A stretch of DNA of 64,000 bases from NCBI GenBank assembly GCA_031256445.1, contig JAIRQN010000106.1, positions 1 to 64,000 on the forward strand, given 5' to 3'. Source of the DNA: Treponema sp. Its GTDB lineage: Bacteria > Spirochaetota > Spirochaetia > Treponematales > Breznakiellaceae. Both the position numbers and the translations under genes were made by a program. Positions within the stretch are counted from its first letter, which is position 1. Each line of letters begins with the position of its first letter. Below, piece by piece: positions 8,872 through 17,753 of the stretch. The notes below the pieces were generated by a model. That model made no database searches and was not told where the DNA came from. It was given only the letters and a program-made list of their open reading frames with translations.

Positions 8872-9802
8872 ATTGATTCAGAACATATCCAAAATACGTT
8901 AGTTTGTTATCCGGTGTTAAAACAGAATGTTTTGTTTTCCATGTTAATTTATGAAAAATTGTATCCGCTGTAATTTCATTAAATTCCCCGGAAGAATATT
9001 CTTTGTGCAGATATCTGTTTAATACCATATAATTTTCATTGTTTTGCCTGTTATTATCCATCATTATTTTTACTTCAGGAATATTATTATAAGCCATCGC
9101 AATTGCGTAATCTATTAAAAAATAATCAATCATTTCATTGAATTCCATCCAATATTCCCTGAATATATCATATACAAAACTGAATAATAAAATATCAGGC
9201 GAACCTGCCATACAATTTCCTGTCCATCTTTGCTGCGGAACATATTTTCCGCCTAAATTCCTGCGAACGGTAAAAAAGGACAAATTATCAAAATTAATAG
9301 CGCCTGTAACATATACAGTAGCGTCAAGCCAGAAACCGCCGTACTTACTTAACAGTGTCATGCGCATAATATCAGAAAGATGAGTAACGGAAATCATTCC
9401 TTTTTCAAATTTTGAAATGATATATTCAGGAAAATCAATATATTCCTTGTAATTTTCCTTTGTAACAAGGTTTACAATAAAATTACCTGAATGACTTACA
9501 ACAGATTTATAGCATGAATTAACAATATCAGGCATTGAAAAAATGCCATCCCACCAGCATATCCATATAATTTTAGGAATGGATATTTTATTAAAATCAG
9601 AAGAACCGGTTTTATATTTATATTCTTCAATTATTTTATTATATTTTTTTGATAACCAATTTATAATAACATTATGTTTTTTGGGTACAATTATCTTTTC
9701 AAATAATTTTACCTTAAGGCATAAAAAATATAAAGATGACCAAAAAAAAACAATGAAACCGAATTTTTGAATCCGTTTATAAATATTTATTTTATTATTC
9801 AA
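8861..9802 (-). CDS. capsular polysaccharide synthesis-type glycosyltransferase, second copy
   Basis: A protein of 313 residues starting at TTG (9802), with no clear ribosome binding site. IIWICWWDGIFSMPDIVNSC, LSDIMRMTLLSKYGGFWLDA and FHKLTWK match the same landmarks as the gene at 4582-5604, so the two are paralogues. The same donor-site D...R...YGG.W.D pattern is present. Base composition is extremely A+T-rich; the 60 bases from 9601 hold only about 10 G or C. It most likely adds a sugar in the same glycan pathway. Confidence 0.78.
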   Translation of the reverse strand: MNNKINIYKRIQKFGFIVFFWSSLYFLCLKVKLFEKIIVPKKHNVIINWLSKKYNKIIEEYKYKTGSSDFNKISIPKIIWICWWDGIFSMPDIVNSCYKSVVSHSGNFIVNLVTKENYKEYIDFPEYIISKFEKGMISVTHLSDIMRMTLLSKYGGFWLDATVYVTGAINFDNLSFFTVRRNLGGKYVPQQRWTGNCMAGSPDILLFSFVYDIFREYWMEFNEMIDYFLIDYAIAMAYNNIPEVKIMMDNNRQNNENYMVLNRYLHKEYSSGEFNEITADTIFHKLTWKTKHSVLTPDNKLTYFGYVLNQYEQ

Positions 9803-9808
9803 GGGAAA

Positions 9809-10912
9809 TTATTTCTTGTTATTAACCCAATTATTCATGGATATAAAAAAATTTTTATCAGTGATATTTATTTTCAATAAATCCAGCGAATTATTGTATT
9901 TTTGCGATTTATCCGTAATAAATGAAATATCTGAATTTTTGCTGAAATGTTTTATATATGTTTTATATTCACTGCTCCCATAGGAAAAATGTCCCTTATC
10001 CGCGATATTAATATATTTTTCCAGATCATCTTTTAAAAATTTATAATGCAGCAAAAAACCATTGACAGATGAGTCAAAATTTCTTGAAAAAGGAAATATT
10101 TCATGATCACATATTATTGTTTCTTCATCTGCTTTTAATAATGAATGTTTGGTCAATTCATTTTTCAGGGAGAATATTCTGTATCTTGGTCCTCCGTGTA
10201 TTTGCCAGTTGAAATATCCGCGTTTTTTAAAATAATGATTGTCAAAATAGCAATATTCCGCTTTTATATCATTATCTGAAGTTGAATTAAATATCCTGTT
10301 TTTATTATACATGTCAATTAACGGCGTCGTAGTTGTTTTTATATTGTTATGATCCAGAAAATCAACATATTCCTGTATTTTAACATTTTCCATATAAGGA
10401 TAAGCGAATAATTCATCTGAATCAAGCATTAAGTACCATTTGTTAAATCCTTCACGGTTAATTGCCTGATACCACCATCCCATTCTGATTGTGGAGTTGT
10501 AAGGCACATCTACCCTGTAAAGAGTAACATCGGTTTGCATATTTAAATATTCAAAAGTTCCGTCATAGCTCATATTATCTATGTAAATAAAATTCCCAAT
10601 TCCAATATTACGATGATGTTCAAGCTGAAGCTTAACTCTTTTTAAATCATTTTTCACAGCGCAAAGAAGCACAGGCCCTTCTTTATTGTTATTTTCCCCC
10701 TGTTTAACAAGTTTAATGCTGTTATCAAGATATGACTTTATAAATTTTTGAGCTTTTTTTGAACCTGCATAAGTCATCTGCATCAGGGTAATTTCCATCG
10801 TCTTTGGCAGATTGCTTTTTTTTATAAACTTTAAACGGGCGTTTACTTTGGGAAAAATCCCAAGTTTTGATAAAAAATAAATAAAATATTGTTTAATAAA
10901 TATATTTGGCAT
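9809..10912 (-). CDS. glycosyltransferase family 2-like (GT92/DUF23-like)
   Basis: A protein of 367 residues. The core VLLCAVKNDLKRVKLQLEHH, then NFIYIDNMSYDGTFEYL, then WYLMLDSDELFAYP fits the GT2/GT92-like group, in which DSDE is the metal-binding motif. A later segment with the pattern H-G-G-P-R-Y-R-I-F is also typical of that group. No membrane helix is evident, so it should act in the cytoplasm on the lipid-linked chain. It sits between the flippase and the second Caps_synth gene. Donor sugar unknown. Confidence 0.75.
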   Translation of the reverse strand: MPNIFIKQYFIYFLSKLGIFPKVNARLKFIKKSNLPKTMEITLMQMTYAGSKKAQKFIKSYLDNSIKLVKQGENNNKEGPVLLCAVKNDLKRVKLQLEHHRNIGIGNFIYIDNMSYDGTFEYLNMQTDVTLYRVDVPYNSTIRMGWWYQAINREGFNKWYLMLDSDELFAYPYMENVKIQEYVDFLDHNNIKTTTTPLIDMYNKNRIFNSTSDNDIKAEYCYFDNHYFKKRGYFNWQIHGGPRYRIFSLKNELTKHSLLKADEETIICDHEIFPFSRNFDSSVNGFLLHYKFLKDDLEKYINIADKGHFSYGSSEYKTYIKHFSKNSDISFITDKSQKYNNSLDLLKINITDKNFFISMNNWVNNKK

Positions 10913-10915
10913 TTA

Positions 10916-12436
10916 TTACCTGTGTTTTAATAATTTCCTTGTTATCCAGTCATTAATAAATATTTTTTCCTGTGAATTCAAACCAAAAAAATAAGCCAGC
11001 AACACAGTGCCTGCAACTGATACAGCGCAGGATAACAATAAACACGCCCAATCAATAAAAAAAACGTTAATGAATATGCTTAACCCGGATACTATAAACA
11101 TAATTGCCAAAATAGGCAATATTACATCTTTTATATATAAAAAAACAGAAAAATTAACCTTTATCCTTAGAAGATAAACCTGGAATGCCAAAATTATAGA
11201 ATCAATTGCCAGTCTTGTAATAAGTATATAAACCGGACTGAATTTTAAATATAAAAACAATAATGAGACAGGTAAATTAAGAATAACCAAAATACTTGTA
11301 ATTATCTGGTATTTTTTTATATCTCCGGTAGCCTGTATTGATGTGTATAACGGACCGGATAAAGCGTTAAGAAGCGAGTCAATTATCATTATCCTGATAA
11401 AAATAACAGAATAATCCGGATATTCCTTAAGCCATAAAAACAATACAAAATCCAGATTTAAGAACAGGGGAAGAGAGAAAATAAACATCAGATAAAATGA
11501 AATTTTGGAAGTTTGAAATATTAGTTTGAAAAAATAATCAAAATCCCTCACCGCGTATGATTTTACTATCTGTGGTCTGAAAGCCGTTTGAAAATTTGAA
11601 ACAAAAGTAAAAACCGCCATTTTCACCTGTGTAGACAATCCCATAGCCGCGTTTAACGTAACTCCGTGAAAAATATTCAATATTACATTTGTTCCGTTTA
11701 CTTTGCATAAATTCGCCAATTGGCCGAAAACGCTCCAAAAAGAGAAAGAAGTAAAATTTTTAAGCAATAAAATATCTTTATTGTAATTAAAACATACTGT
11801 GTTAAACATTTTTTTGCAGTAAATTATTTTTATGATAAAAATTATTAAAGCCGAAATGGAAGTTAATAATGAATATATAATCAGTTTATCATACAATAAT
11901 ATCAGCAGAAGAAATGCGACAGCTAATTTAAAAATCGCCTCAAAAATACTGATAAACGCGTAAAATGACATTTTTTCATGCGCGATTACAAGGGCGCCGA
12001 ATGGAACTTTAACAATGTTTATTACAGTTGCCAGAACGGAAAATTGATAAACTAAAAAAGCCGCGTTATATCTTTGCCGGGGGATACTTAAAAATGTTTT
12101 AAATATCCATAAACCCAGTGTTTCCGCCAAAACAACTGCAAGTAAAGCGATAATTACATGAATAATAATGCTTAAACTGAAAACATTGCCGAGTTGTTTG
12201 TCATCTTTTTCTCCCATGGCATAATTTAAAAAACGCTGCGTAGCGCTTGTCATCGCGCTGTTTAAAAATGAAAAAATGACAACAAATCCCGCTACTACAT
12301 TGTAAATTCCGTAATCTTCAATTCCAAGCACATCAAGTATTATCCTTACCGTATAAAGGCTGATAAGCATTGTAAGGATTTGCCGGAAGTAGAGAAGAAG
12401 CGTGTTTTTCGCAATTCGTTTGGTGTTGGATGACAT
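10916..12436 (-). CDS. wzx: polysaccharide flippase, Wzx type (MOP superfamily)
   Basis: A protein of 506 residues with 12 to 14 hydrophobic segments. The N-terminus KNTLLLYFRQILTMLISLYT and the following LGIEDYGIYNVVAGFVVI are the usual Wzx opening. It would flip the undecaprenyl-linked repeat unit across the inner membrane. It starts one base after the licD stop. A Wzx normally works with a Wzy polymerase; I see none in this window, so the polymerase is either elsewhere or the product is a single-unit glycan. Confidence 0.9.
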   Translation of the reverse strand: MSSNTKRIAKNTLLLYFRQILTMLISLYTVRIILDVLGIEDYGIYNVVAGFVVIFSFLNSAMTSATQRFLNYAMGEKDDKQLGNVFSLSIIIHVIIALLAVVLAETLGLWIFKTFLSIPRQRYNAAFLVYQFSVLATVINIVKVPFGALVIAHEKMSFYAFISIFEAIFKLAVAFLLLILLYDKLIIYSLLTSISALIIFIIKIIYCKKMFNTVCFNYNKDILLLKNFTSFSFWSVFGQLANLCKVNGTNVILNIFHGVTLNAAMGLSTQVKMAVFTFVSNFQTAFRPQIVKSYAVRDFDYFFKLIFQTSKISFYLMFIFSLPLFLNLDFVLFLWLKEYPDYSVIFIRIMIIDSLLNALSGPLYTSIQATGDIKKYQIITSILVILNLPVSLLFLYLKFSPVYILITRLAIDSIILAFQVYLLRIKVNFSVFLYIKDVILPILAIMFIVSGLSIFINVFFIDWACLLLSCAVSVAGTVLLAYFFGLNSQEKIFINDWITRKLLKHR

Positions 12437-13240
12437 TTATTGGCCAAATTCAAGGAATTTTGGATTATGACTTTTTCTTTTTTCAACAGGAGGAATTTCC
12501 ATATAATTGCCGTACAGATTACCCAGAAACTTATCCCAATTGCCGGGAGCCCAATATTCTTTTGATTCAAAAGTAATTTTGATTAAAGGAAAAACAGTAT
12601 TATATTTATGAGTCTCTTTTTTATATCCGTATTTACCCGAGAAAAAACTTAAATATTCTTTTTTATGATTACTGAACAACAGACAAAGTCTTTTCTGTGA
12701 CCACTCCATAAAGTCCAGCGGCAATATAAGACAGATTATTTTACTTAAAAAATATTTAATTCTGCCCCTGGGTACATGGGCTTTTATCTTAAATCTGTAC
12801 AATGAAATAAATAATTTAATTAAACCTGCCTGTAACGGCAAAAAGAACAATACGCAGGTGTCAAAAGGCCAGATATCAATGAATATGCCGGAATATCTTT
12901 CTGATCTCATATGACCTTCCGCGTACAATGTTCCTTTTTTGCACATTTTCGCAAAGGAAATAAAACGTTCCCCGGTTTTATCCGGGTTCAAACGGGAAAG
13001 CAGGTAATAATTGTCGCTTTTTTCCTTATTGAATAAAAAAAGAAATTTTTCATAGTCTTCTCTTGGCATTGCGATATCAATGTCATCATCCCATGGTATG
13101 AATCCTCTGTGCCTTGCCGCTCCCAGCAATGTACCGGCTGTTATAAAATATGTCAGATTGTTCCTGCCGCAAAAAGCGGCAAATTCATCCAGTATTTCCT
13201 GTAATACAGAACGCAGTTTATAAATATTATCCTGATTCAT
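12437..13240 (-). CDS. licD: LicD family phosphotransferase
   Basis: A protein of 267 residues. TAGTLLGAARHRGFIPWDDD near residue 33, continuing IDIAMPREDYEKF, is the LicD signature with the catalytic DDDID acidic cluster. Bacterial LicD proteins move phosphocholine from CDP-choline to glycans; the animal members fukutin and FKRP move ribitol 5-phosphate from CDP-ribitol. The neighbouring SDR and IspD/TarI-like cytidylyltransferase suggest that here the donor may be a CDP-polyol or CDP-sugar rather than CDP-choline, as no choline kinase gene is seen nearby. The donor assignment is inference. Confidence 0.88.
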   Translation of the reverse strand: MNQDNIYKLRSVLQEILDEFAAFCGRNNLTYFITAGTLLGAARHRGFIPWDDDIDIAMPREDYEKFLFLFNKEKSDNYYLLSRLNPDKTGERFISFAKMCKKGTLYAEGHMRSERYSGIFIDIWPFDTCVLFFLPLQAGLIKLFISLYRFKIKAHVPRGRIKYFLSKIICLILPLDFMEWSQKRLCLLFSNHKKEYLSFFSGKYGYKKETHKYNTVFPLIKITFESKEYWAPGNWDKFLGNLYGNYMEIPPVEKRKSHNPKFLEFGQ

Positions 13241-13250
13241 TTTCTTTTAT

Positions 13251-14300
13251 TTAATTATAACGTAAAATATCAACAGTCCTTTTTATCCCGTCTTTAACCG
13301 GATATCCGGGCTTCCAGCCAAGTTTTTGCAGTTTAGAACTATCAACAAGCGCTTTTACCTGTCTGGAATAACCGCTTGATTCTGTTATAGAGGGCGTATC
13401 AAAAAATATTTCTGTGCCGGCATGCTGTGACAGTATTTCGGCAATTTGCAATAATGACAAATGTCCGCTGTCATCAGAAATATTGTATGCCTGACCTCTT
13501 TCCCCCTTTAATAAAAGTATTATTAACGCTGAGCAAATATCACCTGAATAACAATATGAAAACTCCTGATCGCCTTTGCTTTTTAGGGTAATTTTTTCTC
13601 CGTTAACCGCGTTCCTGATAAATTGAGCGATTACCTTGCTGTCATAATCACCAAACGAAGGACCATAAACATGGCAGGGACGCGCAATTACAACATCAAT
13701 GTTTCTTTCCCTGATGTATGCCTGACATAATGTTTCGGCGGCACGCTTTCCTTCAGGATAACAGGCTCTAAGGGTATTACAATCCAGATTTCCGCAATAT
13801 TGTTCGTTAAATGCCTTTGTATCTCCGCGGTTTTCTCCGTAAATTTCCGACGAAGAAAGAAAAATAGTCCTTTTTACATTTTTTTGACAGGCGAAATCAA
13901 GAACAGATTTTGTTCCAAGAACGGAAGTAAGAATTATATTAATAGGTTCAGTTGAAAAAGCGATTGGATGGCAGTAACTGGCGCAGTGTATTATATAATC
14001 CACAGAATCATTTATCTGCAGCGGCGTTTGAATATCCTGTTGAACAAAAATAAAATATTTTGAATCAAAGTAATCCTTAAAACAGGCGGAAATTTTTTCT
14101 TTATTGCGGCTGACCGCGAATATACTGATGCCGTCATTAAATACCGAATTGCGGTACATAAGCAAATCGATTAAAAATGTGCCGATAAGCCCTGATGCCC
14201 CCGTTACTAAAATATTTTTATTTTTAAATGTTTCATCAAAATTACAGCCCGATGCTGTCTTTTGAATATCTTCTTTATATAAATTACTTTTAAAGAGCAG
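13251..14300 (-). CDS. NAD-dependent epimerase/dehydratase (extended SDR), apparent CTG start
   Basis: The first standard start is the ATG at 14165, but that drops the cofactor-binding strand. The open frame upstream encodes NILVTGASGLIGTFLIDLL, a complete Rossmann TGxxGxxG motif, preceded by an acidic-helical segment (YKEDIQ) common at the start of this SDR group. The only plausible initiation point is CTG at 14300, eight bases after AAAGGA (14309-14314); an in-frame TAG lies one codon further up. From there the protein has 349 residues. SSSEIYGE, YPEGKRAAE (YxxxK) and ARPCHVYGP complete the SDR set. It probably makes or alters the sugar handled by the neighbouring LicD and cytidylyltransferase. 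Confidence 0.82.
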   Translation of the reverse strand: MLFKSNLYKEDIQKTASGCNFDETFKNKNILVTGASGLIGTFLIDLLMYRNSVFNDGISIFAVSRNKEKISACFKDYFDSKYFIFVQQDIQTPLQINDSVDYIIHCASYCHPIAFSTEPINIILTSVLGTKSVLDFACQKNVKRTIFLSSSEIYGENRGDTKAFNEQYCGNLDCNTLRACYPEGKRAAETLCQAYIRERNIDVVIARPCHVYGPSFGDYDSKVIAQFIRNAVNGEKITLKSKGDQEFSYCYSGDICSALIILLLKGERGQAYNISDDSGHLSLLQIAEILSQHAGTEIFFDTPSITESSGYSRQVKALVDSSKLQKLGWKPGYPVKDGIKRTVDILRYN

Positions 14301-14348
14301 TTTCTATGTCCTTTCAATCAATCAGTTTCTGTTCATAATACATTGGAC

Positions 14349-14377
14349 TTGTTCGATAAACTGAAGTTATCGAACAA
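14349..14377. repeat. perfect 11-bp inverted repeat between cytidylyltransferase and SDR genes
   Basis: TTGTTCGATAA (14349-14359) and TTATCGAACAA (14367-14377) are exact inverse copies separated by seven bases. Neither side has a T-run, so it is not a standard terminator. The outer half TTGTTC/GAACAA is shared with the operator-like palindrome at 22608-22626, but the spacing differs. It may be a dispersed repeat, an RNA processing hairpin or a protein site. The rest of 14301-14409 holds only the ribosome binding site of the SDR gene. Confidence 0.7.
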
Positions 14378-14409
14378 CTCTATTCATATTTTAAACAGGC
14401 TTTAAACTG

Positions 14410-15123
14410 TTATTTCTTTAAATCCATCCGCAAAGACAGTTTAAGCAATGCGCGGACTATATCAAAATCATCTACTGTTGTTATTCTGATATTTTTTTCT
14501 GATCCAAGCGAGAAATGGAGAGGTTCTCCCAATGTCTGCATTAAGGAACAGGAGGCCAAAGGATTAATAATGTTTCTTTTTACAGCTTCATCATGAGCCC
14601 ATAATAGCTTTCCAAGACTGAATATCTGCGGTGTTTGAATCCGCCTTAGCCATGAACGCGGTATTTCTTCTTCGGGAGTAAGGCCGTTCAATGTTTTTAA
14701 TACAACTTCTGTGCAGGGAATTGCCGATATGGCTGAACCATATCTTGAATAGACAGACAGACCGTCAGAAATAATCTCGGCGGAAACCAACGGACGGTTC
14801 GCGTCGTGAACAAGAATAACATCATTTTCGGCGCAGTGTTTCTTTAACTCAGTGATTCCATTATGAATTGAATCGTGACCCGTTTCACCTCCGGAAACAA
14901 CCCATTGAAGCTTATTAATTCCATATTGCCTGGCATATGCCCATAATATATCATGCCATCCGTCCAAACATACGACAAGAATGGAATTGATACTCGGATG
15001 CTGCTGAAACGCGTCCAGCGTGTATATAATAACAGGTTTCTCATCTATATTCAAAAATTGTTTGGGAATATCCTGTTTGCTGCGTTCACCTTTTCCTCCG
15101 GCGATTATTAAAGCAATATTCAT
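14410..15123 (-). CDS. IspD/TarI-family cytidylyltransferase
   Basis: A protein of 237 residues. The nucleotide-binding opening is ALIIAGGKGERSKQDIPKQF, with VHDANRPLVS in the middle and RRIQTPQIF after it; these match both IspD (2-C-methyl-erythritol 4-phosphate) and TarI/Bcs1 (ribitol 5-phosphate) enzymes. Family knowledge does not separate them on these motifs. Its place in a glycan operon directly before an SDR and licD favours a CDP-polyol or CDP-sugar role; automatic tools would probably call it ispD. Moderately sure of the family, unsure of the substrate. Confidence 0.85.
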   Translation of the reverse strand: MNIALIIAGGKGERSKQDIPKQFLNIDEKPVIIYTLDAFQQHPSINSILVVCLDGWHDILWAYARQYGINKLQWVVSGGETGHDSIHNGITELKKHCAENDVILVHDANRPLVSAEIISDGLSVYSRYGSAISAIPCTEVVLKTLNGLTPEEEIPRSWLRRIQTPQIFSLGKLLWAHDEAVKRNIINPLASCSLMQTLGEPLHFSLGSEKNIRITTVDDFDIVRALLKLSLRMDLKK

Positions 15124-15142
15124 TATTATTTCCTTAAAAAAG

Positions 15143-16738
15143 TTATATATTTATTTTAACGTTAAACTGAAATGAAAAATTGTGTACAACTGAATCATCA
15201 TAAAAATAATTGGGATTAATTATATAATTATATACTACGCCGCCGGACAGGAAAACATAAGTATTCAGGAAATAACCGGTGTTTAACCCAACGTTGAAAT
15301 TTGCCCTGTTTCGGCGGTAATAAATACTGCCAAGCTGGTAATTCTCTGCCGAAGCGTTTACCGCCTGCGAGTAAATAAAATTACTGTCAGGATTATTCCG
15401 GTTAAAAAAAAGCTGACTGTTTCCTTTTGGATAATACAGCGTAAATGAAAGCAATTGGCTGTTCCCTCCGGGCGATACGCCGTTACCCAGCCATTGTCCC
15501 CTGTTTGTATACCCTTGTGTTATTTGATGATGGAAATAAACCGAATACGGCCATTGAAGCTGAAAATCCTGGGTCATTTCCATCCAGCTGTATTCCAGTT
15601 TTAATTCTCCGTAAATTTTCCTTTGCGGTTTAATCTCCAGCATTTTTTTTATTCCGCCGGTATAAACATTTGTATGAAAAGGATGCCTTAAATATGCCGT
15701 AGCGCCGCCTATTACATAATCATCAACGCCCATTTCTCCGTATATCTCAAAACCCGCTTCAGAAAAAAACCAGGAATAACCTATGGACATTTTCTGATCT
15801 TCAATTGTGTTGTTTCCTGACGGAATAACATATTTTATGTTTTTCCATTCCCATGGCACAATGCAGACGCGATTTGCGAATATAGTCAGTCCCGGCAGGA
15901 ATGAAGGCGCGTATGCAAAAGAAAATCCATGAAACATATTATAATTATTTGAATCATCATCGTCAAAATAATCAGATTCACAAAGACGGCCGATCCATAT
16001 GCGGGTTTCTATGTCTCCTATATACCATTTGAGCCCTGGAATGGTAACTCTTTGACGGCGCAGGCCTATGTCAAATTTGGGATAGGAAGGCGCGTTATTT
16101 GAATGTAATATGGGCGTAAGAGATGACGGACCCAGCCATACAGTCTGAGTTCCAAAACCTGCTGTTAATGATTTCCATGTATAACGAATCTCCGAATCTC
16201 CGGGATCCCAGTCAAAAAAAGACTCGCCGCCAAACCGCTGGGGCGCGTCAACGCCGTACCCCCAATAATATCCGTATTCATTTCCATATACAGAAGGCAT
16301 TATTCCAAATTCTGCGTTTTGGGAGAAAGCAAAGTGGGGCAGAATGGTAAATTCAATCCCGTATCCTTCCAAACGCACTCCTGTCTTTAAAAGCGCGTTA
16401 AAACCGCGGCCTTGCCACAATACGCCGTCGTTCTGCCCGAAAGGAGCGTGAGTATTTCCCGATAAAAATAAATCAGGTCCGTAAATTCTTAAACGGAAAT
16501 TTCCAGATAAATTACGCCAAATGCCAAGATTGTTATTCTGCCAGGGGTGAGATTCGTCTTCATCAAAAGACCAAACTGAATCCGAGAGGGTTCGGTAATT
16601 TATGGCAGGACGCTGAGTTGCGCCGTTCAGGACAAAAAAATCGTAATATTCTTCTTCGGCGGATTTTAAAATTTCCTGCGCCGGTATATGAACAGAAAGT
16701 AAAAAAAATATTGTTAAAGAAAGAAAATATTTATTCAC
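15143..16738 (-). CDS. Wzi-like capsule assembly outer-membrane protein
   Basis: A protein of 531 residues with an N-terminal signal peptide (LSLTIFFLLSVHIPAQ). The rest alternates aromatic and polar residues as in a large beta-barrel. WLGPSSLTPILHSNNAPSYP near residue 200 matches the Wzi-type signature, in which a GxxS...SNNAP segment is conserved. Wzi binds capsular polysaccharide at the surface in Proteobacteria. The start is GTG at 16738, overlapping the stop of the epimerase gene by eight bases. Its position right after the UDP-glucuronate genes supports a role in exporting or anchoring an acidic glycan. Wza and Wzc are not in the window. Confidence 0.75.
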   Translation of the reverse strand: MNKYFLSLTIFFLLSVHIPAQEILKSAEEEYYDFFVLNGATQRPAINYRTLSDSVWSFDEDESHPWQNNNLGIWRNLSGNFRLRIYGPDLFLSGNTHAPFGQNDGVLWQGRGFNALLKTGVRLEGYGIEFTILPHFAFSQNAEFGIMPSVYGNEYGYYWGYGVDAPQRFGGESFFDWDPGDSEIRYTWKSLTAGFGTQTVWLGPSSLTPILHSNNAPSYPKFDIGLRRQRVTIPGLKWYIGDIETRIWIGRLCESDYFDDDDSNNYNMFHGFSFAYAPSFLPGLTIFANRVCIVPWEWKNIKYVIPSGNNTIEDQKMSIGYSWFFSEAGFEIYGEMGVDDYVIGGATAYLRHPFHTNVYTGGIKKMLEIKPQRKIYGELKLEYSWMEMTQDFQLQWPYSVYFHHQITQGYTNRGQWLGNGVSPGGNSQLLSFTLYYPKGNSQLFFNRNNPDSNFIYSQAVNASAENYQLGSIYYRRNRANFNVGLNTGYFLNTYVFLSGGVVYNYIINPNYFYDDSVVHNFSFQFNVKINI

Positions 16739-17744
16739 TGCCGTTTTTCCCGTATTCCAAATACCACCCTGCGAATAATTTTAACCCTTCTGTAATTGAT
16801 GTTTTAGGTTCCCAGTCCAAATCACGGCGCGTTATGTCAATATCCGCCATTGTTACGGGAACATCACCAGCCTGCATTTCAAGAAATATTTTTTCCGCTT
16901 TTTGACCCAGAATATTTTCAAGGACAGAAATAAAATCCGACAATTTTTCCGGTTTGTTATTGCCAAGGTTATAAAGAGCGAATTTACCGGAAGGAATATT
17001 ATTTACAGCTGAAATAATTCCCTGTATAATATCGTCAATATATGTAAAATCGCGTAACATATCGCCGTTATTGTATACTTCTATTGGTTTTTTATTTAAT
17101 ATTGCCTGCGTAAATTTGTAATATGCCATATCAGGCCTTCCCCATGGACCGTAAACGGTAAAGAAACGAAGCCCGGTACATGCAATGCCGTAAAGGCGCG
17201 AGTATGTATATGCCATCAGTTCATTCGATCTTTTTGTGGCGGCGTACAGGCTCGCCGGTTTATCCGCGGTATCTGTTACGGAAAAAGGCGTTTTTTCATT
17301 CATGCCGTAAACTGATGAACTTGATGCAAAAACAAGGTGCTTTAACGCGTTTAACCTGCAGGATTCAAGTATGTTTAAAAATCCGCGGATATTGCTGTCT
17401 ATATATGAATAAGGATTTTCAAGACTGTAACGGACGCCTGCCTGGGCTGCAAGATTGCACACACAGTCAAATTTTTCTTCGTTAAAAAGATTAAAAATAT
17501 TTTCACGATCATTTAAATCAAGTTTAATGAATGAATAACCGGGAAGGGAAGCGCTGGCAATTTTTTCTCCGTAAACAATTTCTTCCCGTTTTATCCCCGA
17601 ATGATCAAGACGCGCGTATTTTAAATTTACATCATAATAATCATTTATATTATCTATTCCAATAACGGAATGTCCCAGAGAAACAAGTTTTTCCGCAAGG
17701 TGAAAACCGATAAAACCCGCTGTGCCTGTAACTAAAATTTTCAT
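16731..17744 (-). CDS. UDP-glucuronate 4-epimerase-type SDR
   Basis: A protein of 337 residues. MKILVTGTAGFIGFHLAEKL is the NAD-binding motif; DNINDYYDVNLKYARL is a hallmark of the UDP-glucuronate 4-epimerase (CapI/GlcAE) branch of the GalE family. SSSSVYGMNEKTPF, YAATKRSNELMAY (YxxxK) and FTVYGPWGRPDMA follow. It would convert UDP-glucuronate, the product of the Ugd encoded just upstream, to UDP-galacturonate. A strong hairpin ends nine bases before its start codon. Confidence 0.88.
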   Translation of the reverse strand: MKILVTGTAGFIGFHLAEKLVSLGHSVIGIDNINDYYDVNLKYARLDHSGIKREEIVYGEKIASASLPGYSFIKLDLNDRENIFNLFNEEKFDCVCNLAAQAGVRYSLENPYSYIDSNIRGFLNILESCRLNALKHLVFASSSSVYGMNEKTPFSVTDTADKPASLYAATKRSNELMAYTYSRLYGIACTGLRFFTVYGPWGRPDMAYYKFTQAILNKKPIEVYNNGDMLRDFTYIDDIIQGIISAVNNIPSGKFALYNLGNNKPEKLSDFISVLENILGQKAEKIFLEMQAGDVPVTMADIDITRRDLDWEPKTSITEGLKLFAGWYLEYGKNGSE

Positions 17745-17753
17745 TTATCATCC

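Noticed and set aside
14166..14300. Frameshift or truncation at the 5' end of the SDR gene
   Set aside because: The upstream segment is in the same frame with no shift needed; only the start codon is non-standard.
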